DNA from: Ruminococcaceae bacterium UBA4871
Lineage (GTDB): Bacteria; Bacillota; Clostridia; Oscillospirales; Acutalibacteraceae
Assembly: GCA_002399445.1 (NCBI GenBank)
Contig: DHDR01000002.1
Span: forward strand, 1-27,725
Direction of reading: 5' to 3'
DNA length: 27,725 nt
Below the pieces are notes generated by a model, which was given only the letters and a program-made list of their open reading frames with translations, was not told the origin of the DNA and ran no database searches. This document shows, in pieces, positions 1 through 7,406 of this stretch (positions are counted from its first letter, which is position 1; each line of letters starts with the position of its first letter). A program made the translations under genes and the position numbers.

Positions 1-446
1 TGTTCCATATCGTAGGGGGAGGTGCATCCTGCAAGCTGCAGGTTTTGCTTGAGTTCCTGAATGCCGCACCAAATGGAATACTGCGGGTCTGTGATCGCAT
101 TCGGCCCTTTGGGAAGATATTTGGTGTTAAAAGGGCCTTCACTTGCCTGCATTGGGTCCAGCCCTGCTCCACCACTTTCCTGAGCCATAACCGCAAGAAT
201 CAGGTCAACATAATTTGTCATGCCAAACTGGGCGGCATAGGCAGAAACTACCGGCCGGTAATTTTCAACGGCTGCCGGAAGCGCAGCAGAGCTTGTGCTG
301 CTTTCCAAAGAAGAACCAGTATTTAAAACAGCACCGATAATTCCGGCAATTGATGCAATTATCAGGAAACCGGCTATCAGCGGCACCGCCGAAAATCCAA
401 CTATTTTTCCAATGATACTTTTTCGCTGCCTAATGCCAACCATCAT
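1..446 (-). CDS. CwlT-like conjugation lysozyme, C-terminally cut by window edge
   Basis: The visible 148 residues begin with a basic stretch and one hydrophobic segment (about residues 13-40, signal anchor), then a Ser/Ala linker, then a lysozyme-like fold. The segments VENYRPVVSAYAAQFGM, LILAVMAQESGG and DPMQASEG match the catalytic lysozyme domain of Tn916 Orf14/CwlT, with the Glu of QESGG as the expected acid. Family members normally continue into an NlpC/P60 peptidase domain, which would lie beyond position 1. The role is local opening of peptidoglycan so the type IV channel can assemble. GGAGGT lies just upstream of two adjacent ATGs (446 and 443); the second has the better spacing. It starts 17-20 nt after the relaxase stop and is probably co-transcribed with it. 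Confidence 0.85.
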   Translation of the reverse strand, partial: MMVGIRQRKSIIGKIVGFSAVPLIAGFLIIASIAGIIGAVLNTGSSLESSTSSAALPAAVENYRPVVSAYAAQFGMTNYVDLILAVMAQESGGAGLDPMQASEGPFNTKYLPKGPNAITDPQYSIWCGIQELKQNLQLAGCTSPYDME

Positions 447-463
447 TTTTACCTCCGTTTATT

Positions 464-1780
464 TCATATGGGTATATCATTTTCAAGTTCCTTTTCTGCG
501 ATTTGTGTATCATACAGCATTTCAGAATAAGCGCGCTCGTTCTGAAATGAGTCTTTACAGTCCGCGTTTATGGCACGTTTCAAACTTCTTAATGATTTAT
601 CCAGTTCATAATTTTGCCGCAGCCGCCCGCCTCCTCGGAATCGGTTAGTTTTCCGATAATGCATCGGCCGCACTTCTTTGTTTGCTGGACTTTTGGCATT
701 TTGTGACGGTGCCTTTTGCCATTGTGACTGCGGCGGTACATACAGCCCCGCTTTAGAACGCCTGTCAAAATTTCGCATTTCCGTAAGTATCGAATTCCCC
801 AGCCGGGTATACAAATCCTGCATTTTATTTTTCCGATAGTCCATGTACTTTTCTTTTTTACCAGAACCATATACAGATTTTAAATATGCCTGCTCTTTGT
901 CTAATTCCAACTGCAGGTCATGAAAATCCTTTGCATGATAACAGTCAATGTACATCCGTGATAGATAGTTAATAGATGGACGCAGTTTTTTCATAGCATT
1001 CATTCCGTACTTCCATTGACGTTTATCGGAAGGCAGTACCTTGTAAATATCCATAAACACCTGCTGCATTTTATGATCTTTGATGAAGACATCTCTTGGC
1101 CGAGCAGCGATAATGTTTTCCCGAATGATCTTGTTCATTCGGTTATATGTTTCTGAGCGATCAACGATGCGGTTTGCAACTGTCGATTTCATCTTATCCA
1201 AAGTGGACTGCTTGAGTTTACCGCGCCGTTCGGCTGTGCCATCCTTGTTTCGCACCAGCTTTCGTGTAGGGTTCGGTTCCACAACGGCAATGTGAATATG
1301 AATGTTGTCGGTATTATAATGAATTGATGCAGCCCACACGGCCGAATTGTACATCTCTTCATTGTTGAGCCTTGTCCGCACTGCCTGCCGTGTCACCATC
1401 CGAATCTGTTTCTCATTCAGCCAATGCGTTTTAGAATCATACAGGCCGTTTTGTTCCAACCAATCGTTGCGAAAGCTGATTACATCCTGCCACAAGGGAC
1501 TCCCATTGTTCTGCGCAGTCGCAAACCGTTCTTTGAGAATCGCTTTTTGTTCTTTTGTAAGCCGGTCTGATTTTTCAGTAAACAACGCGCTGGTTTTATC
1601 GGACTCCGCATTAAACTCGCGCTGTTTTTCCGGGTTGTCCATATAATCGTTATACGCAGAGAACTTTTTGAAATTGGCATTCCGCACGGCCTTATCACGG
1701 TCTATGTATTCGATATAGCTGTTGAACTTTTTACTTTCCGGCCTGACGAATTTACAAAGGAGCAGCACACCGGGACTCAT
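464..1780 (-). CDS. MobP2/MobL-type conjugative relaxase
   Basis: This 438-residue protein is expected to nick oriT, stay bound to the 5' end and pilot the strand to the coupling protein. The histidine cluster HYNTDNIHIHIAVVE (residues 154-168) is the metal-binding motif III of MobP relaxases: H154, H161 and H163, with D158 and E168. The N-terminal motif KFNSYIEYIDRD (residues 19-30) supplies the likely nucleophile, probably Y22 or Y25. The C-terminal third is basic and helical without a recognisable helicase or primase domain. AGGAGG precedes the ATG with good spacing. It follows the accessory genes by 19 nt. The assignment to the MobL (MobP2) family is from motif spacing and overall look, not from a profile search. 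Confidence 0.88.
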   Translation of the reverse strand: MSPGVLLLCKFVRPESKKFNSYIEYIDRDKAVRNANFKKFSAYNDYMDNPEKQREFNAESDKTSALFTEKSDRLTKEQKAILKERFATAQNNGSPLWQDVISFRNDWLEQNGLYDSKTHWLNEKQIRMVTRQAVRTRLNNEEMYNSAVWAASIHYNTDNIHIHIAVVEPNPTRKLVRNKDGTAERRGKLKQSTLDKMKSTVANRIVDRSETYNRMNKIIRENIIAARPRDVFIKDHKMQQVFMDIYKVLPSDKRQWKYGMNAMKKLRPSINYLSRMYIDCYHAKDFHDLQLELDKEQAYLKSVYGSGKKEKYMDYRKNKMQDLYTRLGNSILTEMRNFDRRSKAGLYVPPQSQWQKAPSQNAKSPANKEVRPMHYRKTNRFRGGGRLRQNYELDKSLRSLKRAINADCKDSFQNERAYSEMLYDTQIAEKELENDIPI

Positions 1781-1799
1781 ATTGGTTTACCTCCTTTTA

Positions 1800-2288
1800 T
1801 TAAGTCTGGCTCTTCTCTCCATTCTCTGAAGTTACAGTTGTCCAACTTTGCCGATCGGTATTCTCTTGTTTATAGCTGCGTGCTTTACTGAGAATACTGT
1901 CGAGGTCTTTCCGGGCATCAGACAATCGGGGACTGTCCACGTCATAATGATATTTGTTTTTGCTTTCAAACTGCATATCGTTCAGCAGCATCAAGCACAG
2001 TGCCGTATGATTTCTTGCTTCACGTGATATCCGTGATGCCTGTTTAATCTGTTCCGTAATGCTTGTTTCCAGCAATGACAGCGCACGGAGTACATCATCC
2101 AACGTGTGCGCAATTGTGATTTCCTTCTGCAGTTTTTCATACTCTACACACATTCTTTCAATGGCAGCCGAGTAAGTTTTAACTTCATATTGTTCTTTTA
2201 ATTTAGTGAAGAACTGCTGCGTATGCTTTGAAACCTTGATACGCATTTCAATTTTTCTGTCTTCGTTCTCATTCATTTTAAGTGGCAT
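1800..2288 (-). CDS. Putative relaxosome accessory protein, 162 aa
   Basis: I do not recognise a named family with certainty. The N-terminal part (about residues 11-52) is basic and patterned like a DNA-binding strand-helix-helix: EMRIKVSKHTQQFFTKL followed by a helix. The middle is helical with heptad-like spacing (LLETSITEQIKQASRIS), suggesting dimerisation. The tail is polar. The ATG at 2288 has an AAGGGGG ribosome-binding site 8 nt upstream and overlaps the end of the previous gene by 16 nt, so translation is probably coupled. Lying directly before the relaxase, it may help recruit relaxase to oriT or connect it to the coupling protein. This role is inferred from context. Confidence 0.6.
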   Translation of the reverse strand: MPLKMNENEDRKIEMRIKVSKHTQQFFTKLKEQYEVKTYSAAIERMCVEYEKLQKEITIAHTLDDVLRALSLLETSITEQIKQASRISREARNHTALCLMLLNDMQFESKNKYHYDVDSPRLSDARKDLDSILSKARSYKQENTDRQSWTTVTSENGEKSQT

Positions 2289-2611
2289 GACTTTTTCCCC
2301 CTTGCTTGGATTTGGACTTTATAAATCTTTTTGCAGCACTGCTGTTGTTCGATTTGTGCTGTAATACTCTTCTCCAAGGAAGACAATTTTTCAAATACTT
2401 CGTGTTGTTCCAGAAACACGCGCAGCTTTGGCAAATCCTCTTTTTCTATCGGCTTTCCTAGAACCTCTTCACAGATTGCACCAATTTCGACAAGCCGGTG
2501 AGTTTTTACTGCACGTTCTTTTTTATTTCGTCGTACTATCAGTTGACGACGCTGCGCTTCAATCTGCTTTTTCTTTTCTTCCAGCTTAGCGATACGTTCA
2601 TTAGTCGTCAC
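2273..2611 (-). CDS. TraD/MobC-like small mobilisation protein (DUF3847-like)
   Basis: This 112-residue protein begins with a charged coiled coil (residues 1-33, rich in K, E, Q and R). The segment ERAVKTHRLVEIGAICEEVLG (about residues 32-52) resembles the conserved core of the short TraD/MobC proteins found beside relaxase genes, which typically read K-A-R-T/THRL-(I/V)E-x-G. A second helical segment near residues 65-90 closes the protein. The start is GTG, chosen because GGAGG lies 7 nt upstream. The site overlaps the stop of the preceding ribbon-helix-helix gene, so the two are coupled. The role is probably structural in the relaxosome. Family naming is by pattern, and DUF3847 is an alternative label. 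Confidence 0.6.
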   Translation of the reverse strand: MTTNERIAKLEEKKKQIEAQRRQLIVRRNKKERAVKTHRLVEIGAICEEVLGKPIEKEDLPKLRVFLEQHEVFEKLSSLEKSITAQIEQQQCCKKIYKVQIQARGKKSCHLK

Positions 2612-2613
2612 GT

Positions 2614-2928
2614 TTATTCCTCCGTTTCTGCATCACCATCATCATCAAAGACACCGTCCAGCAGTTTCAGCACCTGCAGATCAGTATCTGTATTTCTGCG
2701 CAGTGCCTGCGTATTGTCTTTGACGACCTGTTCAAATGCCTGCATATAATGATTGGACAGTGCCTGATATTTTTCCTCAGTCGCCGCAAACAAGTCATGC
2801 GATACTGCATTTTCAAGTATTTGAATAATTAATTCATTTCGGCTAAGATGCATTTGCTTTGCTTTTGTGTTTAGCCTTTTTACGACTGCTGCATCCAAGC
2901 CACGAATTAAAACTGAAGATTCATCCAT
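2614..2928 (-). CDS. Ribbon-helix-helix DNA-binding protein (relaxosome or oriT-region regulator)
   Basis: The 104-residue protein starts with a canonical Arc/MetJ-type ribbon-helix-helix: a short strand (SSVLIRGLD), helix A (AAVVKRLNTKAKQ), the turn MHLSRN, then helix B (ELIIQILENAV). An acidic, helical C-terminal tail follows. The reading frame is open upstream to 3075, but I place the start at 2928 because GAGGTAGG lies just before it and the upstream frame runs through the palindromes of the intergenic region. It is the first gene after that region and a good candidate to bind the repeats there, either as a repressor of the mobilisation genes or as an oriT-binding accessory factor. Binding is an inference. 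Confidence 0.75.
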   Translation of the reverse strand: MDESSVLIRGLDAAVVKRLNTKAKQMHLSRNELIIQILENAVSHDLFAATEEKYQALSNHYMQAFEQVVKDNTQALRRNTDTDLQVLKLLDGVFDDDGDAETEE

Positions 2929-3080
2929 AATATTACCTACCTCTTTCAAATAACGCTGCTGTGCAGCTTCATGCTCTCCTCTGGAGAGAAAAACGGGATA
3001 AGGGAAAACTGATATCACATTCTGTGATATGGCAGGCAAAGCCTGCCGTTTTCGGGATTTTAAGTGATACCACAAAATTT

Positions 3081-3102
3081 AAAAAATCCGCCGTTCAGCG
3101 GC
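3081..3102 (-). terminator. Possible weak terminator of the transfer operon
   Basis: Read on the minus strand, a short GC-rich hairpin (GCCG and CGGC, loop of five) is followed by GGA and then a run of six T. It lies about 150 nt after the TrsF-like stop and before the mobilisation genes. The stem is short, so termination may be partial. Confidence 0.35.
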
Positions 3103-3105
3103 ATA

Positions 3106-3135
3106 TTTTACTTTAATTACATAAAGTTGCGGCAC
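3106..3135. repeat. 30-bp direct repeat, copy A
   Basis: This copy contains the inverted arms ACTTTA (3110-3115) and TAAAGT (3122-3127), followed by TGCGGCAC. It matches copy B at 27 of 30 positions. The start-to-start distance is 43 bp, close to four helical turns, so proteins bound to both copies would face the same side of the DNA. Confidence 0.85.
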
Positions 3136-3148
3136 CATATTGAAGCAC

Positions 3149-3178
3149 TTTTACTTTAGTGACATAAAGTTGTGGCAC
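3149..3178. repeat. 30-bp direct repeat, copy B
   Basis: This second copy has the same ACTTTA-N6-TAAAGT core (3153-3170). It differs from copy A at three positions, two of them inside the 6-nt centre and one in the flanking TGYGGCAC. The arms are fully conserved, as expected for a protein-binding site rather than random similarity. Confidence 0.85.
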
Positions 3179-3251
3179 ATTTGAATACCCTTTTCAGGGT
3201 GGGAACCGTACCATCAAAAGAAATTTCAGAAGATATTTCATTGTGTAAACC

Positions 3252-4313
3252 TCATTTCATTGGGACACTGCTTGTTGAAACAGTCGGTTTGCTGCTTGCT
3301 GCAGCGGAACTTGCTGCAGAGGAAACTGGGCTTCTGGAAACGGAAGTTGAACTGGCACCGGCTGTATAAAGCGAATCTGCATCAGGAACTTTGTCACTGT
3401 AAACGCGCGTAGTCCCACTGCGAATATCGGAAAGTTTCAGATCGAGCTTTGAAATTTTATCCTGATACTCTCCGATTTCTTGATTCAGTTCATCATTCTT
3501 TGTCCCAAGTTCAGCAATCGAATTTTGCTTATTCTGCATAACCTCCGTGCTGTCTGAAATTTCAGAAGTCGTCTGATAGGACTGTTCTGTCTGAATTGCT
3601 TTAATGTCTTTTTGCAGAGAAGAGATTGTATTTTTGTTTTGGGCAATCGCATTTTTATCATCCGAAATTTGTTTTTGCGTTGTGCTTATGCGATATAATG
3701 TGGAATCAATTGCATAATCTTTTTCAGATTTTGGTGCTAAAGCTGTATTCTGTTCTACTGCTCTGTAATCGCAATAGAAGTTTGCTGTCACCTGTCCTGA
3801 AATAGCTTTTCCAATATTACCGGCCGCATCTGCCGCACTGGAAGTCGTATCATCGACTTCCTTTGTAAGCAGATCTTCCGAGTTATCGGTAATTTGCATC
3901 ATGAGGACTTTCCACTTTTTCGGAAGATTTTTGATACGGATGATCAGCGTATCATCGTTACTGAACGCAACACTGCACGGAACAGAATTGGAAGTGCTGC
4001 CGTTATAAACAGACGGTGAAAAGACTAAATTGTTACTGAAAGCGAATTGGCCTTCGTCAACATAAAAGGTCGTTTCCATATAATTTTTATCCGGGTTGTA
4101 CATCCATTTTTCAAGCTTCAGCTTCACATCATCAGATGATGCTTCCTGCGTTCCATACGCTGTATTTTTAATATTGGAAGTGTCTGGAACCCAAAAGGTA
4201 CTTGTCATAAAAACAACCAGCAGCAAAATAAATATACTGATGAAAGTGCGGTACTTCGCTTTCGGTGATTTGGGAAGTTTGATTTTTTTCTTTTTCTGCC
4301 GACTTTTCAACAT
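3252..4313 (-). CDS. TrsF-like type IV secretion membrane protein with coiled coil
   Basis: This 353-residue protein has a strongly basic start (residues 1-22, rich in K), one transmembrane segment (about 23-42), a presumably extracellular domain (about 50-200), a long heptad-patterned coiled coil (about 205-300, ISTTQKQISDDKNAIAQ onward) and a Ser/Ala-rich tail. Its ATG overlaps the TAA stop of the VirB4 gene by one base, showing tight coupling. Position and size agree with TrsF of the staphylococcal pGO1/pSK41 systems as I remember them. It could act as a VirB8-like or channel-scaffold component outside the membrane. There is no enzyme motif. Confidence 0.6.
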   Translation of the reverse strand: MLKSRQKKKKIKLPKSPKAKYRTFISIFILLLVVFMTSTFWVPDTSNIKNTAYGTQEASSDDVKLKLEKWMYNPDKNYMETTFYVDEGQFAFSNNLVFSPSVYNGSTSNSVPCSVAFSNDDTLIIRIKNLPKKWKVLMMQITDNSEDLLTKEVDDTTSSAADAAGNIGKAISGQVTANFYCDYRAVEQNTALAPKSEKDYAIDSTLYRISTTQKQISDDKNAIAQNKNTISSLQKDIKAIQTEQSYQTTSEISDSTEVMQNKQNSIAELGTKNDELNQEIGEYQDKISKLDLKLSDIRSGTTRVYSDKVPDADSLYTAGASSTSVSRSPVSSAASSAAASSKPTVSTSSVPMK

Positions 4314-6301
4314 TAAGCACCACCTTTGAATAACTTTTTGTCACTCTCAGAAACTTCGACTGTCATGTTAATACTGTCTTCACCGGTCAGAAGCACAGCC
4401 TGTCCAACACCAAACTGGGGAATCTGCGAAAGCTGTGTTTCCGTCAGACGGCCATCAAAAATCTGCCGCAGCATTGGTACTGCGTTGCTGTCCTGCTGCA
4501 TAATGAACTTGTACTGTGCCAATTCAAAAAGGGATTTCAGCTTGTCCTGTTTCTCACTTTCTTTTGACTCCGGTACATAGTCACGAATACTTTGACTCGC
4601 CAAAATGAGGGACGTAAAATACTTACGTCCCTCTCTCAATATCTTTCCCATGAAGTCAATCACCTGCGGATTTTGGGTATTGATGAATTTGTGTGCTTCA
4701 TCAACAATCAGAATTAACTTTGGAATATCTTCAATCGGTACGCCCTGTTCAAACAGTTCTTTGCTTGGCATACCGATATTCATCATATCCGCAAGCATCA
4801 AGTTGAGAACATTGAAAAGCACCGCGTTAAAAAGTTCAGGTTTCATATCTGCCAAACCCTGTACGTTATAAACAACCAGATGCTGGTCTGTCAGGGAAGG
4901 AATCGTCGTGGTCATGGTAAACATCTTTGGATTTGATTCCACAAGATCAGATATTGCAAGCCGAATGTTTTCCAAACGTTCTCTGTGGGTATCGGAAATA
5001 TCTTTATTGATTTTGTGTGTACTCGTATCTGCATAAAGTTCTTGATCAATGAGCTGAAGCAAATCTTTCAGTGTCGGATAATCCTGAGGATCTAATCCTG
5101 CGAATTTTTGCTCATCCGCCGGTTTATCCGGGTCATAAAGTCCGCAGCGAATGTATAGTTTTCTACAGAGGTCAGAAAATTCGCCGCACTCTGCATCCGT
5201 ACAGTTTGGTGAAACGAATTTGAAAAAGACAGAGAGTTTTGACATCTGATGAGAAAAGTTCATGCTTTCTGTTTCACTGGCTTTTGCAATTTCCATGATA
5301 TTATATACGCCGCTCATGATATCGCCTTTGGTATTTTCACCGTTCAGCATAACCACAATACCGCCTAACTTTTCTGCAAGCTCTGAAAACTCGCCTGTAC
5401 AATCCAGTACACGAATAAAGTTTTCGGTTATCGTAAACCACTTGACTAGCTTTTTCAGCAGCGTTGATTTACCAGAGCCTTTGTTTCCCAGCACCATAGC
5501 GTCGTAGGAAAGGCGGTGCGTTGTTTTTAAAAACAAATTCAGAAAGATGGAACCGCCCGTTGACGAATGACCAAGGTACACTCCAAAATCATCATTCAGA
5601 CTTTCATTGTTAAATGGATACGAATTTCCCATTGCACAGGAAGGAATACAGGCACCCGCACGCCGCGGCTGTTCTTTAACGGTGCGGCTGTACGGTAAAA
5701 ACAGAGAGCGGTACTGCTGCTCTGTTTCAAAAAAGCACATTGCCGCCTGATAATCTCCAGACGCCAATGTGCTTATAATTGTTTGCACTCGATCCATCAA
5801 TTTTGCCTGATTCTTGTTGTATACAAACAGCCGGATGGAAACAAGATTTACAGTTTCACCATACTTTACAATCGCAGAAAGCATATTATCGAGCTTTTCA
5901 ATATTGTTAGCAATTACTTTTTCTTCCTCCGGATTGTGTGCTTTCCGTGATTCAAGCTCTTCAAGAGAGCGATTCAGTTTATCCTTTGTAGCATCAATAT
6001 CCTCGGTGCTCACCTGCATTTCAGTAATAACATCATCCCACCTATTGATTTCATCCAGCCAGAACAGGAACACCCTGTCTGGAAAAGCAACAATCTGAAT
6101 GGGTGCTGCATAGCCGGAGCCGGACTCAATAAGTGTGTCTCCAAAATGCAGATTTCCCATTGGCTGCGTCTGACTTATCAGATATGGATCATAGCCATGT
6201 GATGCTGCAAATTCCGGGTCATTATGAACAAACATATCTGCTGTAATGACTTCTTCCTTTGGAGCTTTCGCCTTCCTTGCTTGCCTTGCTTTTTTAAACA
6301 T
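4313..6301 (-). CDS. VirB4/TrsE-family conjugation ATPase
   Basis: This 662-residue ATPase powers assembly of the mating channel and substrate movement at the inner face of the membrane. Walker A is GNKGSGKST (residues 272-280). Walker B is LILIVDEAHKF (529-539, D534/E535), followed by the sensor segment ILASQS (566-571) that is typical of VirB4 proteins. The N-terminal region (30-250) contains PMGNLHFGDTLIES and a helical KLNRSLEELESRK segment, the usual VirB4 N-domain layout, so the protein is full length and close to TrsE in size. AGGAGG lies 10 nt before the ATG, in the 15-nt gap after the TrsD-like gene. Confidence 0.93.
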   Translation of the reverse strand: MFKKARQARKAKAPKEEVITADMFVHNDPEFAASHGYDPYLISQTQPMGNLHFGDTLIESGSGYAAPIQIVAFPDRVFLFWLDEINRWDDVITEMQVSTEDIDATKDKLNRSLEELESRKAHNPEEEKVIANNIEKLDNMLSAIVKYGETVNLVSIRLFVYNKNQAKLMDRVQTIISTLASGDYQAAMCFFETEQQYRSLFLPYSRTVKEQPRRAGACIPSCAMGNSYPFNNESLNDDFGVYLGHSSTGGSIFLNLFLKTTHRLSYDAMVLGNKGSGKSTLLKKLVKWFTITENFIRVLDCTGEFSELAEKLGGIVVMLNGENTKGDIMSGVYNIMEIAKASETESMNFSHQMSKLSVFFKFVSPNCTDAECGEFSDLCRKLYIRCGLYDPDKPADEQKFAGLDPQDYPTLKDLLQLIDQELYADTSTHKINKDISDTHRERLENIRLAISDLVESNPKMFTMTTTIPSLTDQHLVVYNVQGLADMKPELFNAVLFNVLNLMLADMMNIGMPSKELFEQGVPIEDIPKLILIVDEAHKFINTQNPQVIDFMGKILREGRKYFTSLILASQSIRDYVPESKESEKQDKLKSLFELAQYKFIMQQDSNAVPMLRQIFDGRLTETQLSQIPQFGVGQAVLLTGEDSINMTVEVSESDKKLFKGGA

Positions 6302-6316
6302 TCTTATGTATCCTCC

Positions 6317-7066
6317 TTAAAATCTGACAACAGAATTGGGATTATTTAATTTGTACAGGAACATCTTTTTGAGAGAATAAGACATATCGCTGAGCGGGAC
6401 AACAGAATAAGCCATGAATTTTTGCTTTTCTTTCAAAAGCTGTTCCGGTGTCGGCGCAAAAACTGCATAAAAGAACTGCTTTTCTGGTTTATTATTCTCA
6501 AGCCAAAGACAGGTTTCTATTTCATCCTCCAGCATTTGCAGATGAACAACATTTGTAGTTTTTTGCGAAACATGCTCAATATGTTCAATATGCTTCCGTG
6601 CATTGGTTGGCACACTGAACATATACAAATTAAAATCGCAGTTGCACATGCGGTGAAAAATTGTATTGTTATTTGCCAGCCGCTGCAAATCATCAGTGGT
6701 TGCATGAAGGTAAGACTGACCGGTAATATGGAGGATGTCAAAGACACTGCCGTCATCCAAAATGAAGTACCCGCCATGCAGTGCAAATCTGTAATCCCGA
6801 ACGGGATAGGTATCTAAAACCGAATGATAAACTTTCTGATTTTCTTTTTTGCCTGCAGTACGCTTCTGCTTTTCCCATGATTTTTTACGTCTTTTGATAA
6901 TTTTAAGACGTGTTTTTTCGGTGTACATGGAAAGATCATCATCGTCAGTTGAAATGGTGGCAGGTTCCTTCTTTACGCTGTCTGCAAGTGCCGTTTCCGG
7001 TTCCGGCTTTTTCCCCTGCGGGCGTTTATCTGCAGGTAAATCTTTTTTTGTGTGTGTTCTATTCAT
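6317..7066 (-). CDS. TrsD-like conjugal transfer protein
   Basis: This 249-residue soluble protein has a charged, disordered N-terminus (about 1-75, with a TDDDDLS acidic patch and a KIIKRRKKSWEKQKR basic patch). A compact domain follows: YPVRDYRFALHGGYFILDDG and DLQRLANNNTIFHRM. This domain resembles the non-catalytic N-terminal domain of VirB4 proteins, without any ATPase motif. Size and place, between the VirB3-like and VirB4 genes, match TrsD of pGO1/pSK41 from memory. It probably binds VirB4 or the membrane complex. I chose the ATG at 7066 with GAGGGGG upstream; a GTG one codon earlier is also possible. The start overlaps the previous stop by one base (TGATG). Confidence 0.6.
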   Translation of the reverse strand: MNRTHTKKDLPADKRPQGKKPEPETALADSVKKEPATISTDDDDLSMYTEKTRLKIIKRRKKSWEKQKRTAGKKENQKVYHSVLDTYPVRDYRFALHGGYFILDDGSVFDILHITGQSYLHATTDDLQRLANNNTIFHRMCNCDFNLYMFSVPTNARKHIEHIEHVSQKTTNVVHLQMLEDEIETCLWLENNKPEKQFFYAVFAPTPEQLLKEKQKFMAYSVVPLSDMSYSLKKMFLYKLNNPNSVVRF

Positions 7067-7386
7067 CACATATCCCCCTCTTCCTTGTGACTAAGAGAAT
7101 AAAATACGCCTTGACGATTGGTAAATAAAAGGAGAATAACTTCCCAGTTCCGTTTACCGGGATTGGTTTTCCTTGCGGGCCGAATAAAATAAAATGTGGT
7201 AACAACCGCAAAGATGATATACGGTATCATCAAAACCGAAGATACATAATTTGACATTGCCCAGTACACACCGCCGCATACCGCTGCGGTCACAAAATCC
7301 TTGACATACACTGGCATTTTACCAATATTGAACAGTTTGATCTCTTCCGAAAGGCTTTTCGGAATTACCTGTGAAAAATCTATCAT
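7066..7386 (-). CDS. VirB3/TrsC/PrgI-like inner-membrane protein
   Basis: This 106-residue protein has a short cytoplasmic N-terminus (FSQVIPKSLSEEIKLFNIG), two close hydrophobic segments (about residues 27-45 and 48-65, separated by a short polar turn) and a basic C-terminus (RPARKTNPGKRNWEVILLLF). This is the VirB3/PrgI/TcpE-type layout and also fits DUF5592. The start at 7386 is favoured because AGGAG lies 8 nt before it; an upstream GTG at 7410 would lie in the end of the VirB6-like gene and lacks a site. It links the channel to VirB4. Confidence in the fold class is good; the exact family name is less certain. Confidence 0.7.
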   Translation of the reverse strand: MIDFSQVIPKSLSEEIKLFNIGKMPVYVKDFVTAAVCGGVYWAMSNYVSSVLMIPYIIFAVVTTFYFIRPARKTNPGKRNWEVILLLFTNRQGVFYSLSHKEEGDM

Positions 7387-7406
7387 TTTATCAGCTCCTG
7401 TAAATA

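Larger units (their letters stand above)
2974..3178. other. Candidate oriT / operator region: palindrome array
   Basis: The 323-bp gap between the TrsF-like gene and the ribbon-helix-helix gene is dense in symmetry. There is a 6-bp perfect inverted repeat CTCTCC/GGAGAG (2974-2988), an 8-bp one ATATCACA/TGTGATAT (3012-3030), a 7-bp one GGCAGGC/GCCTGCC (3031-3047), a short CCGC/GCGG hairpin (3088-3101), and two 30-bp direct repeats containing ACTTTA-N6-TAAAGT (3106-3135 and 3149-3178). It immediately precedes the relaxosome genes, the usual position of oriT. The nic site cannot be read from the sequence alone. Nothing convincing is seen between 3179 and 3251. Confidence 0.5.

Noticed and set aside
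3031..3047. GGCAGGC/GCCTGCC hairpin as a terminator
   Set aside because: On the minus strand no T-run follows it, and on the plus strand only a short GTTTT follows with no gene to terminate. It fits better as part of the oriT-like array.
2929..3075. N-terminal extension of the ribbon-helix-helix gene to 3075
   Set aside because: The extension runs through palindromes, lacks a ribosome-binding site and is not protein-like, whereas 2928 has GAGGTAGG just upstream.
4313..7066. VirB4 split into two pieces in the same way as the coupling protein
   Set aside because: The downstream VirB4 has its own N-domain and normal length, and the two genes are separated by 15 nt with a strong ribosome-binding site. 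They are better read as TrsD-like and TrsE-like proteins.
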